24,358 bases of DNA from NCBI GenBank assembly GCA_964438735.1, contig CAYTLW010000114.1, positions 1 to 24,358 on the forward strand, in the 5' to 3' direction. The notes below the pieces were generated by a model. The model worked only from the letters and a program-made list of their open reading frames with translations. It ran no database searches and had not been told where the DNA came from. Position numbers and translations under genes: made by a program. How positions within the stretch are numbered: position 1 is the stretch's first letter; each line of letters starts with the position of its first letter. Of this stretch, positions 1 through 7,064 are shown one piece after another. Source of the DNA: CAYTLW01 sp964438735. GTDB lineage: Bacteria > Myxococcota_A > UBA9042.

Positions 1-88
1 CTCCCTTGACCTCAGCTTACTGATTCAGCTTGATCGTTCTTGCGATGGCCCTGCCAAGGCGGGCGGCGACGGCGGCAAGGGGGTCGAA

Positions 89-583
89 ATGGTGGAGGCG
101 GTGTGGCCCGGGTGGCTGGGCGGGGTCGGAATCGGCCTTTTCGTGATTGGGCTCTTCGTTGTGACCGGCAGGGCGCTCGGTGTGTCGTCCGCGTACGGCA
201 ACCTGTGCGGCGTGGTGCTGCGCGGCGGCTATTTCCGCAAGGGGTCGTATGCGCCCACCAGCGACTGGCGGTTGTTCTTCGCCCTGGGCATCCCACTGGG
301 CGGCCTGATCGGCCTGCTGAGCGCGGGAGACGCCTTCGTGCCCTCCATGGATATGGCCGTGTTGTACGAGCGGGTGATGCCCCAGGCCACCTGGGCGCGT
401 GGCCTCGTGCTCGCTGGCGGTGGCGTGATGATCGGTTTCGGTGCACGCGCGGCCGGCGGCTGCCAGAGCGGTCATGCCATCACGGGCATGGCCCTGCTCA
501 ACCCGCCGAGCGTTCTGGCCGGCGCGCTCTTCTTTGTCGGCGGCATCATCTCGGTGCAGCTGCTGTTCGGCCTGCTGGCCTGA
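89..583 (+). CDS. YeeE/YedE-family sulfur transporter, first half
   Basis: A 164-aa integral membrane protein of the YeeE/YedE (DUF395, TsuA-like) family, whose members import thiosulfate or other sulfur compounds. The N-terminus (about residues 9-27) is a hydrophobic helix, and further helices lie at about 62-80, 104-120 and 140-162. The family signature GCQSGHAITG lies at 124-133, with Cys125 the expected substrate-relay cysteine. Many relatives are single proteins of about 350 aa; this is a half-size version paired with the next gene, 11 bases downstream, which supplies the other half. The ATG at 89 follows the purine-rich AAGGGGG. The first 88 bases hold no recognisable gene. The family is clear; the exact substrate is not visible. 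Confidence 0.88.
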   Translation: MVEAVWPGWLGGVGIGLFVIGLFVVTGRALGVSSAYGNLCGVVLRGGYFRKGSYAPTSDWRLFFALGIPLGGLIGLLSAGDAFVPSMDMAVLYERVMPQATWARGLVLAGGGVMIGFGARAAGGCQSGHAITGMALLNPPSVLAGALFFVGGIISVQLLFGLLA

Positions 584-594
584 GGGAGGATCCC

Positions 595-1047
595 ATGACC
601 AAGCTCCTCGGCGCACGTCCGGCCTACCTGCTCTACGGCGCGCTCTTCGGTTTCCTGCTCAATCGCGCTGGCGCGACCACCTACGACTTCTACGCCGGGC
701 TCTTTCTGTTCAGCGACCTGCAGCTGCTCTGGGTCATCGCCGCCGCGGCGGGCGTCGGTGCCGCAGGGATCGGTCTGCTCAAGGCTGGCGGCGCCAAGGT
801 CCTGGCCACCGGCGAGCCCATCGCCTGGAATCCCAAGCCCTATAAATCGGACCTGATCGGCGGCTCGCTCTTGCTGGGCGCCGGCTGGGGCCTCGCTGGC
901 GCCTGTCCCGGCACGGTGCTGGCCATGATCGGCGAAGGCAAGATGGGCGGATTGTTCACGCTGGGCGGCATCGCCTTCGGCACGTGGCTCTACGGTGTGC
1001 TCGACGAACGTCGGCAGGGCCGGCCCATGGCGCCCGCGACAGCCTGA
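595..1047 (+). CDS. YeeE/YedE-family sulfur transporter, second half
   Basis: A 150-aa membrane protein that completes the preceding half transporter. It has hydrophobic helices at about 11-25, 38-62, 86-112 and 118-138 and the second family cysteine signature GACPGT at 102-107 (Cys104). The ATG at 595 is preceded by a strong GGGAGGA ribosome site. The frame stays open further upstream, but that part overlaps the first gene and looks nothing like the family. The short 11-base gap to the upstream stop implies co-transcription and probably translational coupling, so that both halves are made together and form one pore. It ends 32 bases from the convergent thioredoxin-like gene, with no obvious hairpin terminator between them. 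Confidence 0.88.
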   Translation: MTKLLGARPAYLLYGALFGFLLNRAGATTYDFYAGLFLFSDLQLLWVIAAAAGVGAAGIGLLKAGGAKVLATGEPIAWNPKPYKSDLIGGSLLLGAGWGLAGACPGTVLAMIGEGKMGGLFTLGGIAFGTWLYGVLDERRQGRPMAPATA

Positions 1048-1079
1048 CCCGCAGATGATAGTGCGCCGCTGACCGGCGT

Positions 1080-2078
1080 TCAGGGCACCTTTGGCGCCAG
1101 GGCGGCCAGACCGGCGATCACCTTGTCGAGCCGGGCGTGCTCGCTCTCCGGCGCGCTGGCTCGGGCGGCCGTCAGCGCTTTGAACGCTTGCGGCTGTGAC
1201 GCGATGAGCTTGTGTTTGACCACGTACTTGCCCCATTGGCGGGCTGCGGAGAGGTTGGCGGGCTCCCGCTGCGCGCGGCCGCGCAAGGCCTTCAGCCCGA
1301 TGGCGTGGCGACCGATCTCGGCCTCGGCGCGGGCGTACCACCACCAGGCACCGCCGGCCCAGGGGCTGTTGGGGTGACCCTGCGCCAGGGCGCGCCAGAT
1401 GAAACGGGCGGTGGCCGGCTTGCGCTGCACGCGATGGTAATAGCGGCCCAGGGTGAACAGGGCCTCGGCGGCGCGGGCTTGGGAACGGGCGTCGCTCTCC
1501 TTGCCCTGCCAAAGCAGCCCTTCGAGCATGCGTTCGCCCTCCTTCGCCCGACCACGAACCAGGAGCGCCCGTCCAAGGGCCAACGTGGCGTCGCCATCTT
1601 CGGGACGGTCGAGACGTGCCTTGCGCAGCGCCGGCAGCGGATCACCGGCGGTCTTGGCGGCTTTCAACTTGGCCAGCCAGTCCGCCTTGCCGTCAAATCC
1701 CATGATTCGAGCCACCTGGGTTCCCTTTCCGTCGAGGACCACCACGGTGGGCAGGCCGAGCACCACGTAGCGCTCGACCAGGCGGCGATTGGCCGGTGCG
1801 TCGAAGTCCACTTTGACGGCGATCATGTCAGCGGTGCGCTTCTTGCCCTCGGCCGTGCTCATGACCTCTTTGTCGAGCTTCTTGCACGAGGAGCACCAGT
1901 CTGCGGTGAACTTGACCAGTATCCGCTTGTTGTTCTTGGCAGCCTGCTGCAAGGCGTTGTCCAGCCCGGCGCCGTGCCAGTCGATGCCGGCGTTGGACGC
2001 GGCGCAAGCCGGCAGGGCCAGGAGCAGGCCCGCCGCTACGGCGAGCAAGGATGGGATCGGTTGCCGAATCGTGCACAT
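1080..2078 (-). CDS. Exported thioredoxin-like protein with C-terminal helical repeats
   Basis: A 332-aa protein. Residues 1-26 form a Sec signal (MCTIRQPIPS, then a Leu/Ala core ending LPACA). It may be cleaved after ACA, or lipidated at Cys25, although the Pro in LPAC is a poor lipobox. A thioredoxin fold follows with the active site WCSSCK (Trp61, Cys62, Cys65) and the cis-proline in GLPT (Pro110), as in the DsbD-gamma/Thioredoxin_7 group. About residues 150-320 are Ala/Leu/Arg-rich helical repeats resembling TPRs. A periplasmic disulfide reductase or chaperone role is inferred. The start at 2078 is chosen because GAGGT precedes it and the signal peptide begins there; the longer frame to 2153 adds non-signal residues. 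It is convergent with the sulfur transporter, so a sulfur or redox link is possible but unproven. Confidence 0.85.
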   Translation of the reverse strand: MCTIRQPIPSLLAVAAGLLLALPACAASNAGIDWHGAGLDNALQQAAKNNKRILVKFTADWCSSCKKLDKEVMSTAEGKKRTADMIAVKVDFDAPANRRLVERYVVLGLPTVVVLDGKGTQVARIMGFDGKADWLAKLKAAKTAGDPLPALRKARLDRPEDGDATLALGRALLVRGRAKEGERMLEGLLWQGKESDARSQARAAEALFTLGRYYHRVQRKPATARFIWRALAQGHPNSPWAGGAWWWYARAEAEIGRHAIGLKALRGRAQREPANLSAARQWGKYVVKHKLIASQPQAFKALTAARASAPESEHARLDKVIAGLAALAPKVP

Positions 2079-2179
2079 GATTACCTCGCCAGGCCCAGGG
2101 GCCGGGCACAAGGTAGTACAATCGACGCCGTCGGGGGAGGGGGCGCTGGTCAACTGGCATCAACGGCTCGGAGAGTGGC

Positions 2180-2869
2180 ATGTGTGGACGCTATACATTG
2201 AAGGCCTCGCCCGAAGTGCTGCAGGCGGTATTCGACCTGGCCCATGTGCCCGAAGCCATGGGGCAGCGCTACAACATCGCGCCGACCCAGGCCGCCGCGG
2301 TGATCGTCAACCGCGACGTCGCGCCCTCGGAGCGTGAGATCGAGGCCTTTCGCTGGGGCCTGGTGCCCTCCTGGGCCCGAGATCGATCGATCGCCAGCCG
2401 CTTGATCAACGCCCGGAGCGAGACGGTGGCCAGCAAACCCAGCTTCCGCTCGGCGCTGCGCAAGCGGCGTTGTCTGGTGCTCGCCGACGGCTTCTACGAG
2501 TGGCGCAAAGCGGGTAAGGAGCGCATCCCTCATTGGATCCATCTCGATGACGAGGCGCCCTTCGCCATGGCTGGACTGTGGGAGCGATGGCGCCAATCGC
2601 CCGACGAGGTGCTGCACACCTTCACCATCATCACCACCGACGCCAACGAGGCGGTGGCGCCGATCCACAAGCGGATGCCGGTGATCCTGCCGGCGGAGTC
2701 CTGGTCGGACTGGCTGGCGCCGGGCGAGGTGCGGGCGGACGCGGTGCAATCACTTCTGGCACCAGCGCCGCCGGAGGGCTTCCAACATCGCATCGTCAGC
2801 AAACTGGTCAACGCGGTTCGCAACGACTCAGCGGCCTGCCTGGAGCCACCGACAGGTACCCTGCTGTAG
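2180..2869 (+). CDS. yedK: SRAP-domain abasic-site protein (YedK/HMCES family)
   Basis: A 229-aa SOS response-associated peptidase family protein. These proteins crosslink covalently to abasic sites in single-stranded DNA through the N-terminal cysteine and can later self-release. The catalytic set is present: Cys2 (MCGRYT, exposed after Met removal), Asn77 (INARSET), Glu107 (GFYEW) and His163 (IHKRMP). These correspond to Cys2, Asn75, Glu105 and His160 of E. coli YedK. Length is normal for the family. The ATG at 2180 is fixed by the need for Cys at position 2 and is preceded by GGAGAG. It is transcribed divergently from the thioredoxin-like gene across about 100 bases. A TACAAT hexamer at 2117-2122 could be a -10 box, but its -35 is poor. 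No LexA-type box was recognised. Confidence 0.93.
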   Translation: MCGRYTLKASPEVLQAVFDLAHVPEAMGQRYNIAPTQAAAVIVNRDVAPSEREIEAFRWGLVPSWARDRSIASRLINARSETVASKPSFRSALRKRRCLVLADGFYEWRKAGKERIPHWIHLDDEAPFAMAGLWERWRQSPDEVLHTFTIITTDANEAVAPIHKRMPVILPAESWSDWLAPGEVRADAVQSLLAPAPPEGFQHRIVSKLVNAVRNDSAACLEPPTGTLL

Positions 2870-2950
2870 CACGGGGGATTGACCGAAGACGCCGGGGCCG
2901 CTATTGGCCTCTGGCCGGGCTCGCCGCCTTCCGGCGTGGAGAGATTTGTC

Positions 2951-3352
2951 ATGCGCACCCTACCCTTGCTCGCAGTTATTGCCTTCGCCGCCGGCCTCTC
3001 GACCGGCTGCCGCCCCGACATGGCCGAGTTCCGCGCCCTGAAGCAGCGCGTCGCCGCGTTGGAGAGCCAGGGCGCAGGCATCCAGACCAGCAAGGTCGAG
3101 ATCGTCGACAAGGATGGCAAGGTGCGGGCGTCTTTTGGCCTGCGTGAAGACGGCTCGCCGGAGCTGCGCCTGGTCGACGAGAAGAAGACCAACCGCCTGC
3201 TCGCCCGCCTGCATCCCGACGGCACGCCGATCCTGGTCATGTGGGGCCAAGAGGGCAAAGGCACGGTGTACTTGAGCGTGCCGGGTCAGGGGCCGCCGAA
3301 CATGATGATGTTCGACAAGGACGGCACCATGAAGGCGAAGCTACCCAAGTAG
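2951..3352 (+). CDS. Small lipoprotein with coiled coil and beta repeats
   Basis: A 133-aa predicted lipoprotein. The signal peptide MRTLPLLAVIAFAAG is followed by the lipobox LSTGC, giving lipidation at Cys20. A short helical heptad segment follows (MAEFRALKQRVAALES, about 24-39). The rest is a series of beta-hairpin-like repeats built on D-x-D-G turns (VDKDGK, REDGSP, HPDGTP, DKDGTM), each about 20 residues long. This could be a small beta-solenoid or trimeric stalk. The ATG at 2951 has GGAGAG nine bases upstream; an in-frame TTG at 2879 would place 24 non-signal residues ahead of the signal and is rejected. Function is unknown. It is convergent with the metal transporter gene, 22 bases away. 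Confidence 0.78.
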   Translation: MRTLPLLAVIAFAAGLSTGCRPDMAEFRALKQRVAALESQGAGIQTSKVEIVDKDGKVRASFGLREDGSPELRLVDEKKTNRLLARLHPDGTPILVMWGQEGKGTVYLSVPGQGPPNMMMFDKDGTMKAKLPK

Positions 3353-3374
3353 GGCCGGCAAACGCTGTCTTGAT

Positions 3375-4397
3375 TCAGACGGACTCGGAGACCCAGGCGT
3401 GGGGCTCCAGCATGATGAAGAGCGCCTGCGGATAGCGCGCCTTGATGATGTCTTCGATCACGTCGACCTCGCGAGCCACAAGACGCGAGACGTGTTCGGT
3501 GTAGGTGGCCAGCAACGCATGCATCGCATCGTGGTCGCTGGTGGCCTCGAAGATGGCCGTGTAGTAGGGCGCCAGCTGCTCGGCGAACCAGGCGCCGTCG
3601 AAGTCCACCTCAGCCTTGTAGACGAAGGTGGACGGACCCACCCAGCGGCTCTGGACCAGCACGGCGGCCTCGATGCTGGGCCGCTCCAGCAGGATCTTGC
3701 GAATACCCGCGTCGATCTCGGGGTCCACGGCGTGGCCCAGCAGGTAGCGCTGGTTCATGCGTACCAGCACCAGGGCGACGACGCCGAGAAGCAGGCCGAT
3801 CATCACACTGGCGATGCCATCCCACATGGGGTCGCCGGTCCACCAGGTCAGGCCGATGCCGGCCACGGCGATCAGCACGCCGGTGCACGCGGCCAGGTCC
3901 TCCAGCAACACCGCCACGAGCATGGGGTCCTTGATGCGCGGCAGATAGGCGATAAACCCGGTGTCGTCGGGCTTGATGTCGTAGACGTGTTTGACTGCCG
4001 CGTACAGCACCCAGCCTTCGATCAAGAAGGAGATGGTCAAGACCGACCAGGTGAGCCAACCCGCGGTGAGGTTCTCTGGCGGGTGCATCAGCTGGTGAAC
4101 GCCGTGATAGGTGGTCACGCCGCAGCCGATGAAGAAGATGCCCAGTGCGCTGACCAGGGCCCAGAAGAAGGCCGCCTGGCCGTAGCCATACTGATGCCGA
4201 TTGTCCGGCCCACGCTCGGCGTGGCGCATGCCGAGCACCAACAGCGCCTGGTTGCCCACATCGGCCAGCGAATGGATGCCTTCGGAGAGCATCGCGCCGC
4301 TGCCGGAGACGAACCAGGCGGTGAGCTTCATCACGGCGATGAACGAGTTGCCGCCGAGCGCCTTGAGCACCGTGCTGCGTGAACCGTGGTCTGCCAT
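3375..4397 (-). CDS. Cation diffusion facilitator, SLC30A9/ZNT9-like
   Basis: A 340-aa cation diffusion facilitator that exports divalent metal (Zn, Co or similar) from the cytoplasm by proton antiport. Six hydrophobic segments fall at about 18-36, 48-58, 76-96, 114-134, 159-184 and 193-212, followed by a cytoplasmic dimerisation domain (about 225-335) with the DFDGAWFAE region. TM2 carries the metal motif HSLAD (His42, Asp46). In TM5 the usual HxxxD or DxxxD is replaced by LLEDLAA (Glu166, Asp167). That pattern, together with RHQYGYGQAAFFWA, matches the ZNT9-like subfamily rather than ZitB or FieF. There is no His-rich loop. A GGGGGA tract precedes the ATG at 4397. It is divergent from the flippase gene. 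The family is certain; the metal is not. Confidence 0.92.
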   Translation of the reverse strand: MADHGSRSTVLKALGGNSFIAVMKLTAWFVSGSGAMLSEGIHSLADVGNQALLVLGMRHAERGPDNRHQYGYGQAAFFWALVSALGIFFIGCGVTTYHGVHQLMHPPENLTAGWLTWSVLTISFLIEGWVLYAAVKHVYDIKPDDTGFIAYLPRIKDPMLVAVLLEDLAACTGVLIAVAGIGLTWWTGDPMWDGIASVMIGLLLGVVALVLVRMNQRYLLGHAVDPEIDAGIRKILLERPSIEAAVLVQSRWVGPSTFVYKAEVDFDGAWFAEQLAPYYTAIFEATSDHDAMHALLATYTEHVSRLVAREVDVIEDIIKARYPQALFIMLEPHAWVSESV

Positions 4398-4504
4398 GGC
4401 CGCGTCCCCCGGGGGCCCATACCCGACCGCCAGCGCCGGGTTGGGATGACCTGTCTACCGAAAAGCCGTCCGCGCGTGAAGTCTCTGGCCCGCCCGATCG
4501 GGTC

Positions 4505-6031
4505 ATGCTAGACGAAGCCATGGTCCCCGACGAACCGCCCGGCCGGGTCAACAGCAGCAAGCGACCGTCGCCGAACCCGCTGGGCTGGCTGTCACATCCG
4601 GGCGCCGACGCGCTCCATCTGCTGGGCTACCTGCTGCTCACACCGTGGCTGCTGGCCTACCTGGGCGCCTCCAGCTACGGCGTGCTGGCGATCACTGCGT
4701 CCCTGTTGGGCTACCTGGGTCTGCTGGAGATGGGCCTGGGCCCGGCGTTGACGCGGCAGGTGGCCATCGCGGACACGGACGATCAGCAGATCGACGTGCT
4801 CATCAACTCCACGATCGCCTTATTTGCCGGCCTGGGCGTCTTCGGGCTGTTGCTCATCGGATTGATCGCCGCCGCCTTGGACGACCTCTTCCACGTGCCA
4901 CCGGCGGTGCTGCCCGCGTGCACCGCCTGGCTGCTGATCAAGGGTCTGCAGTTCGCCATCGGGCTGCCCGTCTCCGCCCTGCGCGCCGCCAACGACGGCT
5001 TGGGCAATCGCGCCACGACACGGGTCATTCGCAGCCTGGGCGTGATCGCCGACGTGGTCGCCGGATTCGCAACCATATGGCTCGACCTGGGATTGGAAGG
5101 GTTGGCGTGGCTGGCCCTGGTGGGCGCGATCCTGGCCGGCATGATGCAGCGTCACGCCCTGCGTCGGATTCGCCCGGACCTGCGCCTCAGCCCTCGCCTG
5201 GTGCGCCGTGATTCGGTGTCGGCGCTGGCGGGTCGGGGTGCCTTCTTCGCCATTGACTCGGCGGTGGTGTTGCTGACCCATCGCACAGATGAGCTCGTTA
5301 TCGGCAGCATCATCACCGCCGGCGCGGTGGCCGTCTACGCCATCATCGGCCAGGTGGCGCGTTCGCTGGTGGCTACGGCCGTGGGCCTGGTGGCGGTGCT
5401 GGTGCCCTCTCTGCGAGCGCTCTCGGTATCGAACAACATTCGCGACCTGCGCGGCCACTTCGCCCGCGCCATGGATGGCAGCCTGATGGTCTGCAGTGGC
5501 GCCTGCATCCTGCTGGTGGCATTCGGCGCCGAAGTGTTCGAGACCTGGTTGGGCACGGACGTTCCCGATGGCGTGGTGATGGTCTTCGGCGGCATCGCCC
5601 TGGCGACGGCACCGGCAGTGGTGGCCGGTCGCTACCTCTCCGGGGCCGGCTTGCATGGTCGCCTGCTGCGCATCTCGTCGCTGGAGGGCGTGGCCAACCT
5701 GTTGCTGAGCCTGCTGCTGATCGGCCAGTGGGGCCTGGTTGGCGTGGCGGCGGCGACCCTGGTGGCGCAGGTGGGGACGACGACGTGGTTCGCGCCGCTT
5801 CAGGCGTGTCGGGAGCTGGCCATCGAGCCACGTCGATTTGCCCTCATCCGGGTCGGCAAGATCGCCGCCGTGTCGTCGCCGGCGACGTTGCTGGCGGCCG
5901 GCATGGTGATCTGGCAGCCGGCCAACTCGCCGCTGCGACTGGGCACGCAGGTGCTCATGTGTGCGGCGATCCACACCGTGGTCTGCTTCGCCACCTGGAT
6001 GTTGACCTGGGGCCGCCACGAAGGGCCGTGA
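4505..6031 (+). CDS. MOP-superfamily polysaccharide flippase (Wzx/MATE-like)
   Basis: About 508 residues with 12-14 hydrophobic helices and no large soluble domain, typical of lipid-linked oligosaccharide flippases that move undecaprenyl-linked glycans across the inner membrane. The first helices (LLLTPWLLAYLGASSYGVLA, then LLEMGLGPALTRQVA) match the conserved family opening of a short loop followed by an E-x-G-L-G turn. No glycosyltransferase or polymerase genes lie nearby, so the substrate is unknown. The start is uncertain. ATG 4505 and ATG 4520 both lack a good ribosome site, and a TAGACG -10-like box at 4509-4514 would make 4520 leaderless. A GTG at 4379 would overlap the divergent metal-transporter gene and is unlikely. 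Its stop is four bases from the stop of the convergent dehydrogenase. Confidence 0.85.
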   Translation: MLDEAMVPDEPPGRVNSSKRPSPNPLGWLSHPGADALHLLGYLLLTPWLLAYLGASSYGVLAITASLLGYLGLLEMGLGPALTRQVAIADTDDQQIDVLINSTIALFAGLGVFGLLLIGLIAAALDDLFHVPPAVLPACTAWLLIKGLQFAIGLPVSALRAANDGLGNRATTRVIRSLGVIADVVAGFATIWLDLGLEGLAWLALVGAILAGMMQRHALRRIRPDLRLSPRLVRRDSVSALAGRGAFFAIDSAVVLLTHRTDELVIGSIITAGAVAVYAIIGQVARSLVATAVGLVAVLVPSLRALSVSNNIRDLRGHFARAMDGSLMVCSGACILLVAFGAEVFETWLGTDVPDGVVMVFGGIALATAPAVVAGRYLSGAGLHGRLLRISSLEGVANLLLSLLLIGQWGLVGVAAATLVAQVGTTTWFAPLQACRELAIEPRRFALIRVGKIAAVSSPATLLAAGMVIWQPANSPLRLGTQVLMCAAIHTVVCFATWMLTWGRHEGP

Positions 6032-6035
6032 CGCA

Positions 6036-6848
6036 TCAGCGACCGAATTCGCTGCCCTGGCTGCGCACCATCAACCGCTCGTAGGCCCGGGGCGCCATGC
6101 GCGACAGCCACAAGGACGCCTTGCCGACCGCCGACAGGACCAGTGAACGGCGACGACGACGAAGGGCGGCGACGATGGATTCGGCCACCTCGTCGGGGGT
6201 CAACTGGCGTCCCACCGCACGACGGGAGGCGCCGACGCGATCGCCGCTGCCGGTCAACGCCTGCTTGTCCATGTCGGTGTCGGTGAAGGACGGGCAGACC
6301 ATCAACACGTCGACGCCATGGGGCCCCAGCTCGACCCGCAGGGTGTCGAAGAAGCCGTGCATGGCATGTTTGCTGGCGCAGTAGCCGGTGCGGCCGAGAA
6401 GGGGCGCGAATCCAGCCACGCTGGACAGGGCCACGATGGCGCCGCGGCGCTGCACGATCTGTGGCAAGGCGGCGCGCGTGCAATTCACCGCGCCGAAGAA
6501 GTTGACTTCCATCACGCGTCGCAGGACGTCATCCGAGGTGTCGGTGAACAGACTGCGATGAGTGATGCCGGCGTTGTTGAGCAGCAGGTCCACGCCGCCC
6601 CAGCGACCGTTTACCTCCGCCAGCGCGGCGGCGCAGTCATCGCGATCGGTGATATCGCAGCGGCGCACCATCACGCGGTCTCCGCCCGCCAAATCGCTCT
6701 CGGCCCTGGCCAGCGCGTCGTCGTCGATGTCCAGCAAGGCCACGTTGGCGCCAGCGCCCAGGAGCGCCCTGCCGAGCGCCAATCCGATGCCCCCGGCGCC
6801 ACCGGTGACCACCGCCACCTGACTTTCGATCTGCCGCTGTCCGCTCAT
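6036..6848 (-). CDS. Short-chain dehydrogenase/reductase
   Basis: A 270-aa classical SDR. The Rossmann cofactor motif TGGAGGIG is at 15-22, and acidic Asp40/Asp42 at the end of beta-2 favour NAD(H) over NADP(H). NNAG is at 91-94, the catalytic Ser at 142/143 (ALSSVAG), and Tyr156-x3-Lys160 (YCASK). The tail (about 200-270) has a basic stretch RRRRRS and an amphipathic segment KASLWLSRMAPRAYERLM, like SDRs that bind membranes or act on lipophilic substrates. The ATG at 6848 is chosen for its GAGGTGG ribosome site; the in-frame ATG 21 bases further upstream has none. The substrate cannot be read from the sequence. It is convergent with the flippase, and its 5' leader contains the palindrome at 6870-6889. 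Confidence 0.9.
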   Translation of the reverse strand: MSGQRQIESQVAVVTGGAGGIGLALGRALLGAGANVALLDIDDDALARAESDLAGGDRVMVRRCDITDRDDCAAALAEVNGRWGGVDLLLNNAGITHRSLFTDTSDDVLRRVMEVNFFGAVNCTRAALPQIVQRRGAIVALSSVAGFAPLLGRTGYCASKHAMHGFFDTLRVELGPHGVDVLMVCPSFTDTDMDKQALTGSGDRVGASRRAVGRQLTPDEVAESIVAALRRRRRSLVLSAVGKASLWLSRMAPRAYERLMVRSQGSEFGR

Positions 6849-6869
6849 GGGCCACCTCGCTGGCAACAA

Positions 6870-6889
6870 GGGGGCTTCCGGAAGCCCCC
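6870..6889. terminator. Perfect 20-bp GC-rich palindrome, possible terminator
   Basis: GGGGGCTTCCGGAAGCCCCC is a perfect palindrome lying 21 bases upstream of the dehydrogenase start codon. On the plus strand it is followed by the T-rich TCGTTTGT, so it could end plus-strand transcripts reading through from the flippase. On the minus strand it would be a stable hairpin in the dehydrogenase leader, or an operator. The form is certain; the role is inferred. Confidence 0.4.
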
Positions 6890-7064
6890 TCGTTTGTAGT
6901 CAGGCCATGTACCGCACCCCCGCCGACCACGCCAGCCAGCCCTTGCAGCCATGCACGCGCGGCGTCGCAGCCTTTAACACTTCCGGTCCCGGCGGCATGC
7001 TACTTTGCTGCCGCGTCACGTTGCCCCCATCTACGTCGCGTCATTGTGTTCAAGGAGCGCCCAA

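Noticed and set aside
6..35. TTGACC near the left edge as a promoter for the sulfur transporter
   Set aside because: The -35 is good, but no acceptable -10 follows at the right spacing.
2111..2122. TACAAT as a firm promoter for the SRAP gene
   Set aside because: The -10 match is good, but no -35 lies at 16-18 bases, so it was left as a comment only.
2879..2950. TTG start extending the small lipoprotein by 24 residues
   Set aside because: It would bury the signal peptide and lipobox inside the protein; ATG 2951 has a good ribosome site.
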